Source: Vulcanisaeta moutnovskia 768-28
GTDB lineage: Archaea > Thermoproteota > Thermoprotei > Thermoproteales > Thermocladiaceae
DNA length: 64,000 bases
Assembly (NCBI RefSeq): GCF_000190315.1
Contig: NC_015151.1
Location: 1,364,001 to 1,428,000, forward strand
Reading direction: 5' to 3'
Shown here: piece after piece, positions 51,643 to 60,189 of the stretch
Layout of the letters: each line of letters begins with the position of its first letter
How positions within the stretch are numbered: position 1 is the first letter of the stretch
Notes under the pieces: generated by a model
Told to the model about the DNA's origin: nothing
What the model saw: the letters and a program-made list of their open reading frames with translations, nothing else
Databases searched by the model: none
Made by a program: the position numbers and the translations under genes

Positions 51643-52770
51643 TTACTCATACTCAATTGTCGCTGGTGGCTTTGGCGTTACATCAAAGCCCACGGACGAA
51701 ATCCTATTATCATTACTCAGTATTTCCTCAGCTACGTCCATGAGAATCTCACGGCTGAGTCTCGGTACGTCGGCTGTCATGAAATCATCAGTAACGATTG
51801 CCCTTATCGACACGAAATACTTACCTACACCCCTACCCATTAATTCATAAATCACGTGAGTGACATCACTGGTGGTGGCTAAGTACTTATGTAACTCATA
51901 AATTACGTCCCAATTAACTGGGTATCCCCTGACGAGCGCCACGTGACCATAGGACCTCGCGTCACCCTTGACACCTGTCGCCCTAATACTGAATAATTCC
52001 ACGTGTAAATCACCGAGGCCATTAACAACCCTTGATAATTCACTGCTGGGTACTGTATCATACTCCCATGTGGCGGCAAACCATTGACTAAGACCCATGT
52101 TACCTAGCCTTCTCTCAACTATGTCCGTAGCCCTCCTAGCCACGTCAAGCTTCTCAAGCGTTAACTCACCCACAGCCCTAATACTGAGCCCAGGTCCTGG
52201 AAATGGCTGCCTATTAACTATTTCACTTGGTACACCAAGTGACTTAGCCAACTCCCTGACCTGGTCTTTATATAGGTCCTTTAATGGTTCAATGAGTTTG
52301 AAACCGTATTTCGAGGCCGTGTCTATACCCACCTGCTCAAGTACATTGTGCTGTGTTTTAATGCCTCCCCTCGTCTCAATCCAATCAGGGGCTATTGTAC
52401 CCTGTACTAACCAGTCGCAGTCATACTCCTTGGCTATTTCCGAGAGAACCGTGTAAAACACCTCCCTAAACCTAGTCCTCTTCTCCTCGGCATCACTGAG
52501 TCCAAGCATTTCACGGTAAAACCTATCACTGGCGTTAATTATCTCAAGGGGAAGAACAGCTCTAAGTATCTCCTTAATGTGCTCAGGCTCGTTAAGTCTC
52601 ATGAAACCAGTATCAATGAAAACAGCCCTTAATCTATCACCAATTATCCTCCTGGTGAGGATGGCTGCCGTGGTACTATCAACACCCCCAGAGATAGCCG
52701 CAAGTGCACAGTTTATGTGTAGTGACCTCATGTTTTCAATGACCTTATCAATAGCGCTTATGCTTATCAT
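51643..52770 (-). CDS. guaAb: GMP synthetase subunit B (ATP pyrophosphatase)
   Basis: This subunit adenylates XMP and receives ammonia from subunit A. The 375-residue protein has the PP-loop AISGGVDSTTAAIL, the FIDTGFMR strand, LVQGTIAPDWIETRGGIKTQHNVL, PFPGPGLSIRAVG, and the C-terminal XMP-binding TPKPPATIEYE. In many archaea GuaA is split as here. The ATG at 52770 is preferred since the TATA AGTATTTAAACGG is centred about 27 bp upstream; a TTG at 52785 is less likely. Confidence 0.95.
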   Translation of the reverse strand: MISISAIDKVIENMRSLHINCALAAISGGVDSTTAAILTRRIIGDRLRAVFIDTGFMRLNEPEHIKEILRAVLPLEIINASDRFYREMLGLSDAEEKRTRFREVFYTVLSEIAKEYDCDWLVQGTIAPDWIETRGGIKTQHNVLEQVGIDTASKYGFKLIEPLKDLYKDQVRELAKSLGVPSEIVNRQPFPGPGLSIRAVGELTLEKLDVARRATDIVERRLGNMGLSQWFAATWEYDTVPSSELSRVVNGLGDLHVELFSIRATGVKGDARSYGHVALVRGYPVNWDVIYELHKYLATTSDVTHVIYELMGRGVGKYFVSIRAIVTDDFMTADVPRLSREILMDVAEEILSNDNRISSVGFDVTPKPPATIEYE

Positions 52771-52874
52771 TAATGGATAATTCAATGAACCGTTTAAATA
52801 CTTTAGCTTAAAACTGGCCCATAATATTCAGTGAATTATTTAATTAAAACTATAAATGATAAGGGCAAGTATTA

Positions 52875-53438
52875 CTAATGACACAAATTCAGGAAGTTCC
52901 TCATTATTACTATGCCATACTCCGTGTGCTTCACTTCAGGGTGAAACTGCACACCAAACCTACTAATTCCCTCATTAACCATTGCCTCAACAGGCACATT
53001 ATCACTATGGGCAACTACATCGAAGCCCCTCGGCTGCTTAACAACACTTATATTATGACTCTCCCATGCAGTGAATTCCCTAGATACTCCCCTGAGAATG
53101 GTATCCTCCCTATCAACGTAGATCCTAACACCACCAAACTCAGGGTTACCCCTACCTAATTCGCCACCATATGCATGGGCCATTAATTGATGACCAAGGC
53201 AAATACCCAATACAGGACCGGGGAATTCAAGGATGTAATCAATGGCGTTACCTGTCTTGGGTAGGTCCTCGGGTATATTCCACGGACCACCACTAATGAT
53301 CAAGCAATCAAATGACTGCTTAACCCTGCTAATGGGCTCAATGGGACCTAGAAAACTACCTTGAAACCCCAGTTCAATTACACGCCTAAGTATTAAGTGG
53401 TTATATTGACCTCTGAAGTCAAGGATCCCAACAACCAC
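52875..53438 (-). CDS. guaAa: GMP synthetase subunit A (glutamine amidotransferase)
   Basis: The class I glutaminase delivers ammonia to GuaAb. The 187-residue protein has IISGGPWNIPED, the nucleophile cysteine in LGICLGHQLMAHAYGGELGRG, and the H-x-E pair in FHPEVKHTEYG. It starts with GTG at 53438, 27 bp from the TATA GTATTTAAACA, which closely resembles the guaAb promoter. The two gua genes are adjacent but each has its own promoter. Confidence 0.94.
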   Translation of the reverse strand: MVVGILDFRGQYNHLILRRVIELGFQGSFLGPIEPISRVKQSFDCLIISGGPWNIPEDLPKTGNAIDYILEFPGPVLGICLGHQLMAHAYGGELGRGNPEFGGVRIYVDREDTILRGVSREFTAWESHNISVVKQPRGFDVVAHSDNVPVEAMVNEGISRFGVQFHPEVKHTEYGIVIMRNFLNLCH

Positions 53439-53626
53439 GAATTAAGTTTTTCGGTACTGTTTAAATACTTTTCATTAACAATAAACCAAATGCTTTGTTT
53501 GTTTTTAAGTCTCCTTATCGTTTTATTATTTAATTAATTATTTAAATTATTTAATAAATTCATTAAATAAAGATTCGATAATAGTTGCGCGAAAGATTTT
53601 TAAATATTCCAATTCTTGATGAAACA

Positions 53627-55147
53627 ATGGGGGCTAAACAGGGCGTATTCCTTAGGGAATCCACGGGTTTAGTCAAAGAGGCTGGTTTTTGGGATGCTGT
53701 TTCAATAAATATTGCCAACATGTCCATAGGAGCCGCGTTAGGTACTGCAGGGTTCACACTGGCGGCACTACCCAGTGTTACCGGTGTGAACCTGGTATAT
53801 GCATCATTAATTGCGTTTTTACTTTCAGTACCTCAAATAATAGTCTACACACTACTAACCACGTTAATACCACGCACAGGTGGTGACTACGTCTGGCTGA
53901 CTAGGGCATTCGGCCCAAGGGCTGCCTGGCTTATTAATGGCTTGGTCATGGCATTCGTAATACAGGCCTTAGCCTACTACGCACTTGTTGCAACAGCTGG
54001 CGTTTTTCAGCTTGAGTCGGTACTACCGATACTGGGTATAAATGCCTCTTTCAATACTTGGTCCATGATCTCCATAGCCATCGCCTTCTTCGCCATAATA
54101 GTCATAGCAAACATACTAGGTACTAGGTATGGTATTAGGTTAATGACCGCACTAACCACAGTATCACTACTTGGGTTGATAATAACAGTAATAATATTAT
54201 TTACAACGCCTAAGTCCATGGCCATTGCAGCAATTAATAAGTTACTACCCAGTGGCTACACATACTCATCACTCGCCAGTAGTTATAAGGGCCCTGAGTT
54301 CACGTTAAGCGGCGCATTCATGGTAATACCATTCTTCGCACTCTATGTCTACCCATGGTTAATGGCTGGACCAGCAATAGCCTCCGAAATAAAGGGTAGG
54401 GGTGCCATTAAGTATAACGTGCCGGTGGCGGCCTTAATAACGATGGTAATGGCAACAATAGGCTTTGAAGCCCTTTACTACTCACTGGGTTTTAACTTCG
54501 TGACTGCTGCATTGTCCAATCCTAACATTAATAGTATCCTGAATTACTGGACCATCGCCATGGTCGTGTCAAACAATAACGTGCTCAGTTGGATTATTGG
54601 TATATCATCAGTTACCTGGTACCTGGCAATACTGGCCTACGGCGCCATTGTGATTGTTAGGTATTGGTTTGCCCTTGCCTTTGATAGGGTTTGGCCTAGC
54701 TTCTTTGCCTACGTAAGCCCTAGGTTTGGAACACCAATATACGCACATGTAACAGACCTGGCAATAACAGCAATGCTCATTGCATTAACGGGCATATTCT
54801 ACGGAACATTCACAGCACTATATGGAACTGAGGTTGGCCCACTGACATACTTGGCATTGGTTGGTGTTGCTGCCGTGTTGATAGCCCTAAGGAAAAACAA
54901 TGAATTGAGTGGTGAGGTTAGGACCGCTCTCGTTGTTTCTGGTATTCTTCAATTCCTCGTATTCGTATTCCTCGACTATGAATTCCTAGCCTATCCACAG
55001 ATTTGGGGTGGTAATTGGTTGGCTTACGGCGTAGAACTCGGCGCAGTAATACTCGGTATTGCGGCCTACGTAATCGCAAGATCAATCTACCTAAAGAGGT
55101 TTGGCATTGACATATCGGTAGCCTACGTAGAAATACCACCAGAGTGA
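53627..55147 (+). CDS. APC-superfamily amino acid permease
   Basis: This 506-residue transporter has about twelve membrane segments. The start FWDAVSINIANMSIGAALGTAGFTLAALPSVTGVNLVYASLIAFLLSVPQIIVYTLLTTLIPRTGGDYVWLTRAFGP is the APC pattern of TM1-TM2 and the conserved loop. Substrate is probably an amino acid or a related amine. I use the ATG at 53627: the TATA ATTTTTAAATA at 53596-53606 is centred 26 bp before it, while the longer frame would start inside the promoter. The next gene, an amidohydrolase, follows after 6 bp and is probably co-transcribed. Confidence 0.9.
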   Translation: MGAKQGVFLRESTGLVKEAGFWDAVSINIANMSIGAALGTAGFTLAALPSVTGVNLVYASLIAFLLSVPQIIVYTLLTTLIPRTGGDYVWLTRAFGPRAAWLINGLVMAFVIQALAYYALVATAGVFQLESVLPILGINASFNTWSMISIAIAFFAIIVIANILGTRYGIRLMTALTTVSLLGLIITVIILFTTPKSMAIAAINKLLPSGYTYSSLASSYKGPEFTLSGAFMVIPFFALYVYPWLMAGPAIASEIKGRGAIKYNVPVAALITMVMATIGFEALYYSLGFNFVTAALSNPNINSILNYWTIAMVVSNNNVLSWIIGISSVTWYLAILAYGAIVIVRYWFALAFDRVWPSFFAYVSPRFGTPIYAHVTDLAITAMLIALTGIFYGTFTALYGTEVGPLTYLALVGVAAVLIALRKNNELSGEVRTALVVSGILQFLVFVFLDYEFLAYPQIWGGNWLAYGVELGAVILGIAAYVIARSIYLKRFGIDISVAYVEIPPE

Positions 55148-55153
55148 TTAGTG

Positions 55154-56491
55154 ATGGATAAGACCGACCTAATTGTGAGAGCTAAGTACGTAATAACGAT
55201 GACAAATCCATTAATTATAGAGGATGGAGCCGTGGCCATAGATAATGGCCTAATTAAGGCGGTGGGTAGGGCAAGCGACGTACTCAGCCAGTATAGGGGT
55301 GAGGAGGTCATTAATAGGGATAGGCACATACTAATGCCAGGTCTCATTGACACCCACACGCATACACAACAAGTACTGCTCAGGTCTTTCATTAATGATG
55401 AGAGACTTGCGTTACCGCCGTTATGGACAAAGCTCCTAATACCCTTCGAGGAATTACTCAATGATGAGTTGGCATACCTATCCTCACTGGTGAGTGTTAT
55501 TGCCATGGCTAAGAATGGCATCACATACTTCATTGAGGCTGGCGCACCGAGGCCTAGGGAGTTAATTAAGGCAATTAATGAGGTTGGTATTAGGGGTGTG
55601 GTTACGCGGTCGACCTTTAATGTACGTGGGGATAAAATCACTGATGCTGATGATGCCATACGTGGAATTGAGGAGTTGCTGCCGGAGGTTAATGATAGGG
55701 TTAGGGTTTGGTGTTCAATCAGGCAGGTAATGATGGCTACTGAAGACCTGCTCCTCAAGGTAAAGGATTATTGCCTAAATAAAGGGTTGGGCATAACCTA
55801 TCATTTGGGTGAGTATCAGGGTGAGGTTGATTATGCACTTACTAAGTACGGTATTAGGCCTCTCGAGGTCTTCGATAAGCTTGGCTTAACGCTAGTAAGG
55901 CCTACGGTGATAGCCCACGCCGTTTACCTATCCAGTAGAGAAAGAGCCATTGTTAGAGATAGGGGGTTAGGCATTGCCTGGTGTCCAATGGTTGACTCAA
56001 TAGCCATGGGACTGCATTGGCTACCCATGTTTAATGATGCGTTGTTTGGCTTTGGAAGTGATGGTGGTGCATTCACAAGTCTTGATCTGCTGCATGAGAC
56101 TAAGATCGCTAGAGCCGTGGGCAAGGCATTAACTGTGGGAATTACCTATGATAAGTCCTCCTTCAACTCCATTACAATGCTTAGGGCACTCACGGGCTGG
56201 GGTGGCCTATTGATTGGGGATAATGTTGGGGCGATTAAGGAGGGGTTTAAGGCTGATTTAATAACGCTTAGGCTTAATGATGCTAGGGCATTACCTGCGT
56301 ATGATCCCGTGGAGTCCGTGGTATCGTTTTTGGATGGCCATGATGTTAATGACGTATTGGTGGGTGGTAGGTTTATTGTTAGGGATGGTAAATTATTCAG
56401 TGTTAGTGAGGATGATATTATTGAGAAGTTGTATGCAGTGATGCCTATTGTTAATGAGAAATTGAATAATATTAAGTATGGGGCTTTTTAA
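55154..56491 (+). CDS. Amidohydrolase, SAH/thiomethyladenosine deaminase-like (ATZ/TRZ family)
   Basis: This 445-residue metal-dependent hydrolase of the chlorohydrolase group deaminates or hydrolyses a purine-like or guanidine-like compound. Metal and catalytic residues are PGLIDTHTHTQQ (HxH), ITYHLGEYQGEVDY (His and Glu), VIAHAVYL (His) and FGSDGGAF (Asp). C-terminal DADLITLRL-type and FIVRDGKLF strands complete the composite beta sandwich. It is linked to the permease, so both may serve uptake and breakdown of one compound. Candidate substrates include S-adenosylhomocysteine, guanine or other deaminase substrates; the sequence does not decide. Confidence 0.82.
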   Translation: MDKTDLIVRAKYVITMTNPLIIEDGAVAIDNGLIKAVGRASDVLSQYRGEEVINRDRHILMPGLIDTHTHTQQVLLRSFINDERLALPPLWTKLLIPFEELLNDELAYLSSLVSVIAMAKNGITYFIEAGAPRPRELIKAINEVGIRGVVTRSTFNVRGDKITDADDAIRGIEELLPEVNDRVRVWCSIRQVMMATEDLLLKVKDYCLNKGLGITYHLGEYQGEVDYALTKYGIRPLEVFDKLGLTLVRPTVIAHAVYLSSRERAIVRDRGLGIAWCPMVDSIAMGLHWLPMFNDALFGFGSDGGAFTSLDLLHETKIARAVGKALTVGITYDKSSFNSITMLRALTGWGGLLIGDNVGAIKEGFKADLITLRLNDARALPAYDPVESVVSFLDGHDVNDVLVGGRFIVRDGKLFSVSEDDIIEKLYAVMPIVNEKLNNIKYGAF

Positions 56492-56498
56492 TCTTCAT

Positions 56499-56577
56499 TT
56501 TACATATACAAAATGTAAAGTATGATGAGCATTCAAAATCAATGAAATTAATATATGCATGCAATTTAGGTTTGCAT
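56499..56577. promoter_or_regulatory. Two small inverted repeats between amidohydrolase and TauE genes
   Basis: TTTACAT at 56499-56505 pairs with ATGTAAA at 56513-56519 (7-bp arms, 7-nt loop), right after the amidohydrolase stop. ATGCAA at 56559-56564 pairs with TTGCAT at 56572-56577. The first may end the upstream transcript; the second lies before the TauE promoter (TTTTTTAAGG at 56624-56633, about 28 bp before the ATG) and may be a regulator site. Both roles are guesses. Confidence 0.3.
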
Positions 56578-56656
56578 TAACAATCGACGTGAAATACATA
56601 ACATGTCCCTCGTAGTAAGTTAGTTTTTTAAGGTCATTCTAATCACTGGCATAAGT

Positions 56657-57664
56657 ATGGTATTGTTTAAAACAATATTATGCTGCATAGAGTTACTTAT
56701 ATTCAGTATTATAGCTGGATTACTTGGATCGCTAACAGGCTTGGGGGGTGGTACGGTATTAGTGCCCTTACTTACATTGTTCTTGGGCATACCAATCGCC
56801 TACGCCGCTGGTGCATCGCTAATATCCACAATAGCGACATCAAGTGGCGCAGCCAGTGCGTACATTAGGGATAAGATAACTAATGTCAGGATTGGCATGG
56901 GCCTCGAGATAGCCACTACGACTGGGTCAATAGTTGGTTCATTAACGGCAGCCTACATATACAGCCACAGCCTTGCGTGGATTGTCTACGTGGTCTTCGG
57001 CATAGTAATTCTAACGTCAATAATACCGACAGCCCAGAGAGGTAAGTATGAAATACCTGATCCTAGGAAACCTGATCGAACCACGAGGATATTTAAACTA
57101 TACGGTAGTTACTACGACGATGCCCTAAAGAGGGAGGTTAAGTATTGGGGTGTTCGTTGGTGGCTCGGCGAATTGATAATGTTCTTTGCTGGTTTTATTA
57201 GTGGTTTGTTGGGTATTGGTAGTGGCGCGCTTAAAGTCCTCGGGATGGACTGGGCCATGAACCTGCCCATGAAGGTGAGTACAACAACGAGCAACTTCAT
57301 GATAGGAGTAACGGCGGCTACGGGCAGCGCCCTCTATTGGTACTTCGGCTATATACAACCGATGATGGCTGCTGTAACGGCTATAGGCGTCCTGATAGGG
57401 GCTATGAGCGGTACGAGGATACTTGTGAGAATCACGAATAAGCAGGTTAGGTGGGTCTTCCTAGCAATACTGGCTTTCCTGGGCATGGAGATGCTGCTGA
57501 AGGGTCTCTACATGGATCACATAATAACGATAGCCGTGGCAACCCAGTACCTGTTGAGCGTAGTCTTCACGGCAATAGTCATGACCATACTTTATTACCG
57601 CTACGGCATATCAGCAGCAAGAAGAGAAAGCAGAACTACAGTTAGAGGTGGTGGGAATGCCTAG
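56657..57664 (+). CDS. TauE/SafE-family anion transporter
   Basis: This 335-residue membrane protein has the two-fold repeat of the TauE/SafE family: IAGLLGSLTGLGGGTVLVPLLTLFLGIPIAYAAGASLISTIATSSGAAS in the first half and FAGFISGLLGIGSGALKVLGMDWAMNLPMKVSTTTSNFMIGVTAATGSALYWYFGYI in the second. Such proteins export or import sulfite, sulfonates or other organosulfur anions. A charged cytoplasmic loop (residues about 125-160) joins the halves. It overlaps the DUF1634 gene, an arrangement recurrent in archaea. Confidence 0.9.
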   Translation: MVLFKTILCCIELLIFSIIAGLLGSLTGLGGGTVLVPLLTLFLGIPIAYAAGASLISTIATSSGAASAYIRDKITNVRIGMGLEIATTTGSIVGSLTAAYIYSHSLAWIVYVVFGIVILTSIIPTAQRGKYEIPDPRKPDRTTRIFKLYGSYYDDALKREVKYWGVRWWLGELIMFFAGFISGLLGIGSGALKVLGMDWAMNLPMKVSTTTSNFMIGVTAATGSALYWYFGYIQPMMAAVTAIGVLIGAMSGTRILVRITNKQVRWVFLAILAFLGMEMLLKGLYMDHIITIAVATQYLLSVVFTAIVMTILYYRYGISAARRESRTTVRGGGNA

Positions 57665-58091
57665 GTGGGATATGGATTACATTATTGGGCTAACCCTTAG
57701 GTACGGCGTGATCATCAGCATAGCCCTAATACTAATTGGTATTGCCCTGTTCCAAGTCAAGGGCGAAGCCCTTGGATGTAATGAACAGCTTATCATGAAC
57801 TCGAGATCCCCAATAAACACAACCGTAATACCACCAATGTACGCACTATCCAGGTTACCCAACCTGGACGCACTCTCATTTATTATACTTGGGCTCATGG
57901 TCCTCATAGTGACCCCAGTACTCAGGGTTGCCCTTGGTATTGCATCATTCGCCATGGAGAGGGATTGGCTCTATGTATTTATAACCGTGGTGGTTTTCAT
58001 AAACCTCATGCTCGCAATATTCGTACTACCATCAATAATGCACCTACATGCGAATGCACAATTACTCAAACTGCTCTGTCCATCCTCATAA
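57657..58091 (+). CDS. DUF1634-family small membrane protein
   Basis: This 144-residue protein has three or four hydrophobic segments (DYIIGLTLRYGVIISIALILIGIALF, FIILGLMVLIVTPVLRVALGIASFAME, WLYVFITVVVFINLMLAIFVL), matching the family usually encoded next to TauE/SafE transporters. It is translationally coupled (8-bp overlap with the transporter gene). It is probably an accessory subunit; its role is not known. Start ATG at 57657, with a GTG at 57648 possible. Confidence 0.8.
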   Translation: MPRWDMDYIIGLTLRYGVIISIALILIGIALFQVKGEALGCNEQLIMNSRSPINTTVIPPMYALSRLPNLDALSFIILGLMVLIVTPVLRVALGIASFAMERDWLYVFITVVVFINLMLAIFVLPSIMHLHANAQLLKLLCPSS

Positions 58092-58095
58092 AAAA

Positions 58096-58932
58096 TCACT
58101 GAGTCTCCTCAAATGACACTATTATTGACGCCATCATTATCAGGGCATAGGCTATTAGCGTTAGTGCCGTGGGTATTTGCCTAAAGAATAGAAAGCCCCA
58201 AAGAGCCGCTAGGACTGGCTCCACGGTGGCTATCACGGAGGCCGTAGAGGCCCTCACCCTCGACACACCCATCGCAAAGAGCCTATATGGAATCACGGTA
58301 GTCACTATGCCGAGGTAAATACCCCATAGGGCCGGTCTAACTATTGGTCTCCAGGAGTTCATAATAATTGAGTAGGCGATGGCCGTTAATGCCGTGACTA
58401 CTAGTGTATATGGTATTGCACCCCAGGAAACATCAACCTCATTACCCATCTTAGCGAACCTCCTTGCCAGGGCTATGTATGAACCGTAGGAGATACCAGA
58501 TAGGAGACCCATGAATACGCCTACCATGTTTATTGAGCCCTTGATTGTTTGGGCGCCAATCAATACTATGGCGATTATCACCAGGGAAACGCCAATAACG
58601 CCTCGTCTGCCAGGTTTCTCACCCATTACAAGCGCCACTAGTGTTGCCCATAGTGGCGCAGTATATAGTAGGAAGGCTGCCAAGCCGACACCAGCCATTA
58701 CGGCTGCGATTGGGTATGCTGCGAACAATACACCGAGAGCTATGCCCGTTATTACCGATGCCTTATTGAGTGATCTACGTATGAATAGGGATACCAGCGA
58801 GGCAAACAATGACCTGAAGAGACCAAGCATTATTGGATTTGCACTATACATACTCACAACACCTATTGTTGACCAGAGCGCTGCGGCCATCATTATGTAG
58901 AAACCGGGCCATAATTTACTTCTATTATTCAC
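58096..58932 (-). CDS. EamA/DMT-superfamily transporter
   Basis: This 278-residue protein has ten predicted membrane helices in two five-helix repeats, with the N-terminal PGFYIMMAAALWSTIGVVSMYSANPIMLGLFRSLFASLVSLF and, in the second half, SWGAIPYTLVVTALTAIAYS...RASTASVIATVEPVLAALWGFLFFRQIP, the EamA signature. Members export or import metabolites such as amino acids and purines. The substrate is unknown. It is followed 32 bp upstream by an MFS gene on the same strand, likely one operon. Confidence 0.87.
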   Translation of the reverse strand: MNNRSKLWPGFYIMMAAALWSTIGVVSMYSANPIMLGLFRSLFASLVSLFIRRSLNKASVITGIALGVLFAAYPIAAVMAGVGLAAFLLYTAPLWATLVALVMGEKPGRRGVIGVSLVIIAIVLIGAQTIKGSINMVGVFMGLLSGISYGSYIALARRFAKMGNEVDVSWGAIPYTLVVTALTAIAYSIIMNSWRPIVRPALWGIYLGIVTTVIPYRLFAMGVSRVRASTASVIATVEPVLAALWGFLFFRQIPTALTLIAYALIMMASIIVSFEETQ

Positions 58933-58964
58933 GGTAGTGGTGCTTACATAGTGATTAATGAGTA

Positions 58965-60107
58965 TTATGCTCTTCGGGAAACCACGGCAATGTCCTTAAC
59001 GAGAATTGCGTATAATCCTGTTGATGATAATGACACGGCAAAGACAAAACCCCACATTGCCAGGGGTTGCCTGAGGGCGTAGGGTAATAGTAGGCTTGAT
59101 ATTGATGATGCAGTGGTTCTTCCTAAACCAGTAACCAGTGAGTAAAGTCCCATGTACCTACCCCTTGTCCTTGGGTCGGCGAGTGTATTAGCAATGCTCT
59201 GTGATAGTGGTGATACTATCATTTCAGCGAACGTTATGAAGAACATGTCAGCAATAGCCCAGGCAAAGTTCGGTATAAAGGCCACCGTTAAGTAGCTTAC
59301 GCCGTAAATAACCATACCAAGTGATATAAGACTTGGTTTCTTTAAGTACCTGCCAATAAGGTCCTGGAGAAAAACAACAAGTAAGCCGTTCTCCATGTAT
59401 AGCAGGCCGACTTGGAATGTGGTTAAGCCATCGTGTGCATTATAATACGTGAGTAATGGAAAGCCCAGTTGCCCCATTACGAGGAATGTTAGGAATGTTG
59501 GTATTAGGAACAACGCGAATGATTTATTAACATGGAATGTTAGACCTGTCTCAACCATGTAATTAGGCTCGTTTAATGACACCAACAGTGGTAGTGCGGC
59601 TAGTGGTATTATTGAGCCTAGGAGCATCAATACCCTAAAACCATAAACCTCATATAGTAGGCCACCAATGGCAGGTCCAATGGCCCAACCGGCATTAATA
59701 CCAACCCTAAGCCTACTGAAGTACCTAACTAGTGATGAGAAGCTCCTTGCGTAGTCCCCAACAATTGATGTATTGGCGACACCATACACATTATTAAAGA
59801 ATGATTGAATGAGAACCATGATAACCACAACAAGAGGCCTATTTATTAAATAGGCAATGATCAGTACTATTGATGATACCACAGCCGAAATAATCATTGT
59901 CCTTACCCTACCTAGGAAGTCCGCCAAGTAACCACCAATCACGAAGGCTATTGAACTAACCACAGCCTGGGCTACATAGAAGATTGATGTCAGGGTAAGA
60001 GGTAGCCTGTAGTATTGGAATAGGGCGAATCCCGTGAAGGACCAGAGCAGGGAACCACCCAGAGACCTAACTGCACCTATTAGTGCCAATTTATTGCTAA
60101 GTTCCAT
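58965..60107 (-). CDS. MFS transporter
   Basis: This 380-residue protein has about twelve hydrophobic segments and the MFS loop motif between TM2 and TM3 (GGYLADFLGRVRTMIISAVVSS, G-x-x-x-D-x-x-G-R-x-x). LRVGINAGWAIGPAIGGLLYEVYGFRVLMLLGSI is the TM5-TM6 antiporter-like region. It could be a drug or metabolite exporter. It heads a probable two-gene unit with the EamA gene. Confidence 0.88.
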   Translation of the reverse strand: MELSNKLALIGAVRSLGGSLLWSFTGFALFQYYRLPLTLTSIFYVAQAVVSSIAFVIGGYLADFLGRVRTMIISAVVSSIVLIIAYLINRPLVVVIMVLIQSFFNNVYGVANTSIVGDYARSFSSLVRYFSRLRVGINAGWAIGPAIGGLLYEVYGFRVLMLLGSIIPLAALPLLVSLNEPNYMVETGLTFHVNKSFALFLIPTFLTFLVMGQLGFPLLTYYNAHDGLTTFQVGLLYMENGLLVVFLQDLIGRYLKKPSLISLGMVIYGVSYLTVAFIPNFAWAIADMFFITFAEMIVSPLSQSIANTLADPRTRGRYMGLYSLVTGLGRTTASSISSLLLPYALRQPLAMWGFVFAVSLSSTGLYAILVKDIAVVSRRA

Positions 60108-60189
60108 TTAATTACCGCCTATGAGCATTCCCTTATTAAATTATTACGTAACCGCTCACTTTTTAAGTCCGCACAGTAATTAACACACC

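Noticed and set aside
56521-56560. ATGATGA near 56522 as a box C of a small RNA
   Set aside because: No CTGA box D follows within a suitable distance.
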